From positions 4,216,001 to 4,280,000 of the forward strand of contig NZ_AP022563.1 in assembly GCF_010726645.1 (NCBI RefSeq): a stretch of 64,000 nucleotides of DNA, written 5' to 3'. Each line of letters begins with the position of its first letter. Position 1 is the stretch's first letter. The translations under genes and the position numbers were made by a program. Source of the stretch: Mycolicibacterium duvalii (GTDB lineage: Bacteria > Actinomycetota > Actinomycetes > Mycobacteriales > Mycobacteriaceae). Of this stretch, positions 58,974 to 64,000 are shown piece after piece. The notes beneath the pieces are model-generated. The model was not told the DNA's origin, did no database searches, and saw only the letters and a program-made list of their open reading frames with translations.

Positions 58974-59036
58974 GCACGGCAAAGATCGCACGGAAGGATC
59001 TGCACGATCGCGTTCAGACTGCGTAAACCCCGGCCA

Positions 59037-60290
59037 TTGCTGCGCGCCGGTGTCGAACTGCTCAATGCCGCCAACGGCGTGCGCCCGTTGGCCCGCGAGG
59101 GCTACCTGACGATCCCGGTGTTCGCGTTCGGGTGGCCGACGTCGGAGATGTCGCCGCTGTACCTGGCCGGGTCGATGCTCGACGCGGCCCGTCGCGGCCT
59201 GCGCGGCGACTTCCGCGGCGGCCGAGGACGATTGGCGTTGCTGCTCAACGCCGTCACCTGGGCGCTGCTGTACCTGATCCACCACCGCAACGTGTCGTCG
59301 CAGCCGCATTTCGAGGATCCGCTCCGCGAGGCGCTCGGCCCCGAGTACCCGGCGATCTCCGAGGCGGCCCGGGCAGACCGCAGACGCCTCGTCGGCGTGT
59401 GGCCTCACGACTTGATCCGCCGGCGCTACGTCGAGAAGGCCGGCACCGTGCGCTACGGGCCGCACCCGTCGGTCAACCACGCCGACATCTGGCGCCGGGC
59501 CGACCTGCCCCGGGACGGGAAAGCACCGGTGCTGCTGCAGATTCCGGGCGGCGCATGGGCGATCGGTATGCGTCGGCCACAGGCCTACCCGTTGCTGAGC
59601 CACCTGGCCGAGCACGGCTGGGTGTGCGTGTCGATCGACTACCGGGTCAGCCCCCGGCATTCGTGGCCCGACCACATCGTCGACGTCAAGCGGGCGCTGG
59701 CCTGGATCAAGGAGAACATCGCCGACTACGGCGGCGATCCCGACTTCGTCGCGGTCTCCGGCGGATCCGCCGGCGGGCATCTGACCTCGCTGGTCGCGCT
59801 GACCGCCGACGATCCGCAGTATCAGCCCGGGTTCGAGGACGCCGACACCTCGGTTGTGGCGGCGGTGCCGGTCTACGGTCGCTACGACTGGGTATCGGCC
59901 CGCGGCAGCGGACGCCGCGAGTTCATCGCGTTCCTGCAGCGCTTGGTGGTCAAGAAGCCGATCACCAGCAACCGGCAGATCTACGCCGACGCGTCGCCGC
60001 TGTACCGGGTGCGCCCCGACGCTCCGCCGTTCTTCATCCTGCACGGTCAGGACGACTCGATCATCCCGGTGCCCGAGGGCCGCGAGTTCGCCGAGGCCCT
60101 GCAGGAGGTCTCGACCGGACCGGTGGTGTACGCCGAGATCCCGCACGCGCAGCACGCGTTCGACTTCTATTACGGCTCCCCGCGTGCGCACTACACCGCG
60201 CAGGCGATCGAGGAGTTCCTGTCCTGGGTGCAGGGGTTGCGCCAGGCGGCTCGGCACGAGAGCGCACAGCGGAACTCAGCGGCTCGCTGA
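59037..60290 (+). CDS. LipC-like alpha/beta-hydrolase esterase (paralogue of lipC)
   Basis: A 417-residue esterase of the HSL/acetyl-esterase class. Nucleophile in GGSAGGH (about 242-248), acid near HGQDDSIIP (about 336), His in HAQHAF (about 367), and IPGGAWAIG instead of the usual HGGG oxyanion loop. Similar throughout to the lipC product at 62701-63924 but with a longer N-terminal part. Start uncertain: TTG at 59037 has no ribosome site; the frame is open upstream and an ATC at 59007 has AAGGA eight bases before it. Its end overlaps the convergent TetR gene by 15 bp. Confidence 0.82.
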   Translation: MLRAGVELLNAANGVRPLAREGYLTIPVFAFGWPTSEMSPLYLAGSMLDAARRGLRGDFRGGRGRLALLLNAVTWALLYLIHHRNVSSQPHFEDPLREALGPEYPAISEAARADRRRLVGVWPHDLIRRRYVEKAGTVRYGPHPSVNHADIWRRADLPRDGKAPVLLQIPGGAWAIGMRRPQAYPLLSHLAEHGWVCVSIDYRVSPRHSWPDHIVDVKRALAWIKENIADYGGDPDFVAVSGGSAGGHLTSLVALTADDPQYQPGFEDADTSVVAAVPVYGRYDWVSARGSGRREFIAFLQRLVVKKPITSNRQIYADASPLYRVRPDAPPFFILHGQDDSIIPVPEGREFAEALQEVSTGPVVYAEIPHAQHAFDFYYGSPRAHYTAQAIEEFLSWVQGLRQAARHESAQRNSAAR

Positions 60291-60800
60291 CCGCCCGAGG
60301 ATCGCGGCGACACGGGCGACCCAGCTGTCGTCGACGGACCCGGTGCGCGCAAGCTCGGCGATGTAGCTGCCGACGATCATGTCGATCATCGTGTCGCCGT
60401 CGGCGTCATCGCAGCCCAGCGCCTCGACGGCCTGGGCGCGGTGGGCCCCGAGGATGGCCCGGAACGCGTCGCTGAAGTCCGGATCCTCGTCGGTCAGCAG
60501 CGCCGCGAATCCGCCGGCGCCGATACCGTGGGTGATCACGTCGACCGACTGCGCGATCGCCCAGCGCATGCGTTCTTCGGCATCGGCGCCCGCCGGGACG
60601 GACGGGCGCACGACCAGCCCCGCCAGCGCCGCGGTCAGCAGCGCGCGCCGGTTGGGGTGGCGCCGGTACAGCGTGGTCTTCGCGATGCCGGTCGCCTCGG
60701 TGACGGCCTGCATGGTCACCGCGCGGGGTCCGCGGGCGCGCAGCAGTTCCAGCGCTGCGGCGTGGATCCGCTCGTCGATCGCGTCGCGTGCTGCGGCCAT
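60276..60800 (-). CDS. TetR-family regulator
   Basis: A 174-residue repressor: HTH near residues 18-55 (VTMQAVTEATGIAKTTLYRRHPNRRALL) and a C-terminal helical ligand domain with the TetR_C motif. ATG at 60800 has an excellent GAGGAGGG ribosome site five bases upstream; an ATG at 60821 in frame does not. It faces the small membrane gene at 60899 across a 36-bp palindrome, so it probably controls itself and that gene. Ligand unknown. Confidence 0.88.
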   Translation of the reverse strand: MAAARDAIDERIHAAALELLRARGPRAVTMQAVTEATGIAKTTLYRRHPNRRALLTAALAGLVVRPSVPAGADAEERMRWAIAQSVDVITHGIGAGGFAALLTDEDPDFSDAFRAILGAHRAQAVEALGCDDADGDTMIDMIVGSYIAELARTGSVDDSWVARVAAILGRSASR

Positions 60801-60844
60801 CGAAGCCCTCCTCACGGCCACGGGAACAACCCCGGCACCGCTGA

Positions 60845-60880
60845 CGCTACACTAGGCGTAGCGCTACGCTACGTGTAGCG
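60845..60880. promoter_or_regulatory. 36-bp operator palindrome of the TetR / membrane-protein pair
   Basis: CGCTACAC (60845-60852) is matched by GTGTAGCG (60873-60880), and inside it GCGTAGCGCTACGC (60856-60869) is a perfect 14-bp palindrome with the same centre. Only the two 3-bp linkers break the symmetry. Two overlapping dyads of this kind usually bind two TetR dimers. Confidence 0.75.
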
Positions 60881-60898
60881 TTTTGTCAGGAGGTTGTC

Positions 60899-61414
60899 GT
60901 GCAGAGATTGCTGAAGAGCACCCCGTGGCCGGTGCTCGCGTATGTGTTGACGTTGGTCGGATTCGTCTTCCTCGGTTTGTTCGTCGCGTCGCTGGCCTAC
61001 GGCGCCGCGTTCGCCCCGGCCCTGGGATCGGCGATGGCCGCCGCGTGGGCGTCGGCCGTCGGTTGTGTGTGGTTGCGCCGGCGTCAGATCGCGGTGGCCG
61101 ACCCGCAGAGCGACATCGTGTTGGGCCTGGACCCGATCCGCGGCGACCAGGACCGGCGCGCCTTCGCGCGCTATCTGCAGCGGTACCGCCACCAGGGTGA
61201 CACCGAGGGTACGGCCGCGGCGGCCCGGCGGGTGCGCACGGACGAGCCAGCCGACTATGGGGCCATAGCGGTTTCCACGACCGTCAGCTCCGTGGAAAGT
61301 CCTGCGGCGGCGCGGATTTCGCGGAAGGCATCGACCATCGCGTCGGTCAGCTCGTGCGGGTCCTCGAGGGTCTTGCCGTCCGAGAGCACCGAGATGTTGA
61401 GCTGGTCGACATAA
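60899..61414 (+). CDS. Small membrane protein under TetR control
   Basis: A 171-residue protein: helices at about residues 12-35 and 37-58, then a basic soluble part (RRRQIAVADPQSDIVLGLDPIRGDQDRRAFARYLQRY). GTG at 60899 follows AGGAGG six bases upstream. The last 53 residues, Ser/Thr-rich, run 160 bp into the convergent WS/DGAT gene and look like a read-through in a shadow frame, so the functional protein may be about 118 residues with a lost stop. Function unknown; linkage to the TetR operator suggests an exported or membrane-acting product. Confidence 0.7.
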   Translation: MQRLLKSTPWPVLAYVLTLVGFVFLGLFVASLAYGAAFAPALGSAMAAAWASAVGCVWLRRRQIAVADPQSDIVLGLDPIRGDQDRRAFARYLQRYRHQGDTEGTAAAARRVRTDEPADYGAIAVSTTVSSVESPAAARISRKASTIASVSSCGSSRVLPSESTEMLSWST

Positions 61415-62673
61415 CTCCACACCGTGATGTTGAGTCCGCTGCCCGCGGTGAGCGGGCCGACCGAGTAGATCTCGGTGACCAGCGCACCACCGACGCGGGC
61501 CCGTTCCCGGGGTCCGGGCACGTTGGAGATCGGCAGGTTCATCACCTTGTTCTGGCCGTCGCGGCTGGACAACCACCGGAACAGCGCTTCGGCGGGCGCC
61601 TGCGGCAGGTACGCCGACCAGCGGCTGACCAGTTCCGGGCCGATCAGGTTGTTGCTCTCCTTGCCCGCCGCGGCGGCGTCGTGGGCGGCGCGCACCCGCT
61701 CGAGCGGGTCCTCGACGTCGACGGGCAGGCTGACCAGCACGCCGGTGAAGTAGTTGCCGGAGATGCGGTCGGGTGAGAAATCGAAGCTGACCGGAACCGA
61801 GGCCAGCAGCGGATGGTCGGCGTGACCGTCGTGGCGCAGCAGCAGGGTGCGCAACGCGCCGGCCGACATCGACAGCACCATGTCGTTGATCGTCACGCCG
61901 AGCTTCTTGCCGGTCTGCTTCACATCGGCCAAAGCCAAAGTGGCCGTGGCGAATTTGCGCGTCGAGTCGAGCATGTGGTTCATGAACGACGGCGGCGGGG
62001 TGAACGGTCGGGTCAGCTCCGGCGACAGCTTGTGCGGGCTCTGCCGCACCCGGCGCACCCCCTGGGCGGTGTAGGCCATGGTGGACGGGATCTTGCCGAT
62101 CTGGCGCAGGTGGTCGACGAATGCGGTCCGGACCAGCTCGCCTTTGGACGGCGGCGGCTCGGTGACGTAGGAGTCGCGGTCACCATCGGGTCCGGCCTGC
62201 AGGTCCATCCCGCGGGCCAGCAGGTTCGCCGAGGCGACACCGTCGGCCAGGGCGTGGTGGATCTTGCCGAGCACGGCGATGCGCCCGTTGGCCAGACCCT
62301 CGATCAGGTACATCTCCCACAGCGGCCGGCTGCGGTCCAGCGGCGTGCTGGCGATCCGGCCGACCGCCTCGTCGAGTTGGCGTCGACCGCCCGGAGCCTC
62401 GACGCGATAGGGGCGGACGTGGTACTCCAAGTCGACTTCGGCGTTCTCCCGCCACATCGGATGGTGGAACTTGAACGGAATGTCGACCAGTTCCCAGCGG
62501 AACGGATCGAGCTTGTAGAGCCGGCTGTGGATGACCTTGCGCAGCTCCTCGACACCGAAGGTGGCCCCACCGAGGTCGTCGAGTTCGACGACCGCCAGTT
62601 TCAACGTGTGCATGTGCACGTTCGGCGTTTCGCTGTACAGCAGCACAGCGTCCCAGCCGCGGAGCCTCTTCAC
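61255..62673 (-). CDS. WS/DGAT-type wax ester/triacylglycerol acyltransferase, Rv0221 homologue
   Basis: A 472-residue enzyme that esterifies diacylglycerol or fatty alcohol with acyl-CoA. The active site HHxxxDG is H139-H140-A-L-A-D144-G145. PLDRSRPLWEMYLIEG (about 111-126) and NLPISNVPGPR near 377 are also typical. GTG at 62673 follows AGGAGGTG. Coupled to lipC (27 bp) in the same order as Rv0220-Rv0221, giving a lipase and acyltransferase pair for storage lipids. Its 3' end overlaps the small membrane gene. Confidence 0.92.
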   Translation of the reverse strand: MKRLRGWDAVLLYSETPNVHMHTLKLAVVELDDLGGATFGVEELRKVIHSRLYKLDPFRWELVDIPFKFHHPMWRENAEVDLEYHVRPYRVEAPGGRRQLDEAVGRIASTPLDRSRPLWEMYLIEGLANGRIAVLGKIHHALADGVASANLLARGMDLQAGPDGDRDSYVTEPPPSKGELVRTAFVDHLRQIGKIPSTMAYTAQGVRRVRQSPHKLSPELTRPFTPPPSFMNHMLDSTRKFATATLALADVKQTGKKLGVTINDMVLSMSAGALRTLLLRHDGHADHPLLASVPVSFDFSPDRISGNYFTGVLVSLPVDVEDPLERVRAAHDAAAAGKESNNLIGPELVSRWSAYLPQAPAEALFRWLSSRDGQNKVMNLPISNVPGPRERARVGGALVTEIYSVGPLTAGSGLNITVWSYVDQLNISVLSDGKTLEDPHELTDAMVDAFREIRAAAGLSTELTVVETAMAP

Positions 62674-62700
62674 GCCAACACCTCCTGCTCGGGGAGGCGT

Positions 62701-63924
62701 CTATATAACCTCTTTGTTACCGACGAGGCTGTAGTTTCGGTGAATGTGGTTGAGGAACAAGCCGATTGCGGTCGACATGGCGCCGGTGCGGGCACCGTCG
62801 GTCATGTCGAAGCCGTGCCCGGCGCCGGGTAGCTCGACGTAACCGACCACCGAGCGGGACACGTCGCGCATTCGTTCGACGAAGCTGCGTGCCTGCGCGA
62901 CGGGGATCACGCTGTCTCCGGTGCCGTGCACCACCAGGAACGGCGGGGCGTCCGGATGCACCTGGGCGATCGGCGAGGCCTTGCGGAACACGTCGGGATG
63001 CTTGTCGATGGACCGCTTGACCACGACGCGCTCGAGGAAATCGACGAAGCGCACCCGCTCGACGGTGGACTTGTCCTCCCAGTCGTACCGGCCGTAGATC
63101 CCGACGACGGCGTCGACCGACGTGTCGGAACCCTCGGGCAGCTCGTCCTGGAATTCGGGATCGTTGGCGGTCAACCCGGCCAGCGCGGCCAGATGCCCGC
63201 CGGCCGAGGTTCCGGCCACCGCAACGAAGTTACGGTCGCCACCGAAGCGGTCCACATTGGCCCGCGCCCAGGCGATCGCCGTCTTGACGTCGGCGATGTG
63301 GGCAGGCCAGCGGTGGTGCGGCGAGACGCGGTAGTCGATGGACAGGCACACCCAGCCCTGCTGCGCCAGATGCGACATCAACGCGTAGCCCTGCAGCATC
63401 CGGCTGCCGTGCACCCATGCCCCACCGGGAACGAAGATCATCACCGGCGCGGGATGGGCGGGCAGGTCGTCGCGCCGCCACACATCGAGCAGCTGGGAGG
63501 GCCGCGGGCCGTACCGCACCGAGGTCTTGTGCACGTGGCGGCGGTGGTCACGCATCCGCCACAGCGGCGGGGTGCGCTCGGCAGCCGGCCACTCGATCTC
63601 CAGATCCTTCGGGTTGACGATGCTGCGCAGAGCCGCCTGGGTGACGGAGTTGGTGCAGTCACGCTGGGACTGCTTGAGTTTCGGATCGCCGGGGGTCAGC
63701 AGCGACTTCGTCGTCGCGTTGACGAAGTCGGGAGCGTGCCGCGCCCCCCAGATCGCCGCCGCAGCGAGCGCGCCGAGCGGCTCGAGATGTTTGCCAATCA
63801 CGGGCAACGAGGCGGATGCGACGCTGGCAGCCAGCATGAAGTCCGACGGGCCGGCCTTCCGCAGCCATTGCAGGCGGGTTGTCAAAGTAGGGCCGGGGTA
63901 CCGGACATCCGGTCGTTCCGTCAT
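62701..63924 (-). CDS. lipC: LipC carboxylesterase/lipase
   Basis: A 407-residue alpha/beta-hydrolase. Catalytic Ser in GTSAGGH (about 237-243), acid near HGTGDSVIP (about 331), His in GAGHGFD (about 365). Oxyanion loop FVPGGAWVHG. M. tuberculosis LipC (Rv0220) is a surface-exposed esterase. ATG at 63924 begins MTERPDVRYPG; the frame to 63957 is open but unsupported. Upstream of the WS/DGAT gene and in one operon with it. The remaining 76 bp to the window end contain no gene. Confidence 0.92.
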   Translation of the reverse strand: MTERPDVRYPGPTLTTRLQWLRKAGPSDFMLAASVASASLPVIGKHLEPLGALAAAAIWGARHAPDFVNATTKSLLTPGDPKLKQSQRDCTNSVTQAALRSIVNPKDLEIEWPAAERTPPLWRMRDHRRHVHKTSVRYGPRPSQLLDVWRRDDLPAHPAPVMIFVPGGAWVHGSRMLQGYALMSHLAQQGWVCLSIDYRVSPHHRWPAHIADVKTAIAWARANVDRFGGDRNFVAVAGTSAGGHLAALAGLTANDPEFQDELPEGSDTSVDAVVGIYGRYDWEDKSTVERVRFVDFLERVVVKRSIDKHPDVFRKASPIAQVHPDAPPFLVVHGTGDSVIPVAQARSFVERMRDVSRSVVGYVELPGAGHGFDMTDGARTGAMSTAIGLFLNHIHRNYSLVGNKEVI

Positions 63925-64000
63925 GGCGCTTACCGTACCCCCGGAATCAGATCCCAAACGGACAATCTGGACGAAGTTGTCTACTCATTTTTCGGCTGTA

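Noticed and set aside
1..64000. CRISPR arrays, IS elements, prophage, tRNA and rRNA genes
   Set aside because: Looked for regularly spaced repeats, transposase or integrase proteins and tRNA-like clover segments; none found.

Overview
The window is high-GC DNA from a fast-growing mycobacterium (Mycolicibacterium, M. smegmatis-like). From nirB through gabD-like and lipase genes, the gene order follows the Rv0220-Rv0253 stretch of M. tuberculosis in inverted orientation. The match covers nirBD, acr2, Rv0250c, sdh1, Rv0245, fadE5, fadA2, fabG4-htdX, Rv0238, lpqI, Rv0236A, aftD, Rv0228, Rv0227c, Rv0226c, Rv0225, Rv0224c, Rv0223c, Rv0221 and lipC. Fast-grower-specific insertions interrupt it. I see no rRNA or tRNA genes, IS elements, prophage or CRISPR. 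Family and synteny assignments come from reading the proteins and from memory, not from database searches.

Region by region. 1-3.0 kb: assimilatory nitrite reductase nirBD. 3.0-4.7 kb: small heat-shock protein Acr2 behind an HspR/ECF-sigma type promoter, a membrane protein and an ICL/PEP-mutase family enzyme. 4.8-8.8 kb: Rv0250c homologue and the Sdh1 succinate dehydrogenase operon, ended by a long stem-loop. 8.9-9.6 kb: a small ORF with a structured leader and a flavin reductase. 9.7-29.6 kb: a complete trehalose polyphleate (TPP)-type locus, made of a GAP/SfLAP membrane protein, a PE-PPE acyltransferase, FadD23-like FAAL, MmpL10, PapA3 and a divergent 3.67-kDa-residue bimodular PKS, followed by a TspO protein. 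29.6-31.5 kb: an SDR and a dihydrodipicolinate-reductase-like enzyme. 31.6-38.5 kb: a beta-oxidation/FAS-like set (fadE5, an LLM oxidoreductase, fadA2, fabG4-htdX) with a probable small RNA of the F6 type between fadE5 and fadA2, and a TetR regulator next to it.

39-50 kb: cell-envelope genes (lpqI, a universal stress protein, Rv0236A, aftD, an acyltransferase, a DUF3068 protein and the Rv0226c-type membrane protein). 49.6-50.9 kb: a tightly coupled three-gene cassette of an MpaB/DUF2236 oxygenase flanked by two mutually related small membrane proteins. 51-54.5 kb: glycosyltransferase, methyltransferase and aldehyde dehydrogenase. 54.5-58 kb: a second 611-residue FadE5 homologue, a RibD/DHFR-like reductase and its AraC-type neighbour. 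58-64 kb: a lipid-ester island with a phospholipid-type acyltransferase behind a textbook KstR site, two LipC-like esterases, a TetR gene facing a small membrane protein across a 36-bp palindrome, and a WS/DGAT acyltransferase.

The common theme is fatty acyl chemistry and envelope assembly: acyl activation, polyketide chain building, acyl transfer to trehalose or glycerol, export, and matching degradation enzymes. The most interesting points are the PKS domain layout, which accounts for the four-carbon repeat of phleic acids; the sRNA candidate; the shared TTAC-N6-GTAA operators at fadE5 and fadA2/fabG4; the KstR sites; and the oxygenase/twin-membrane-protein cassette.
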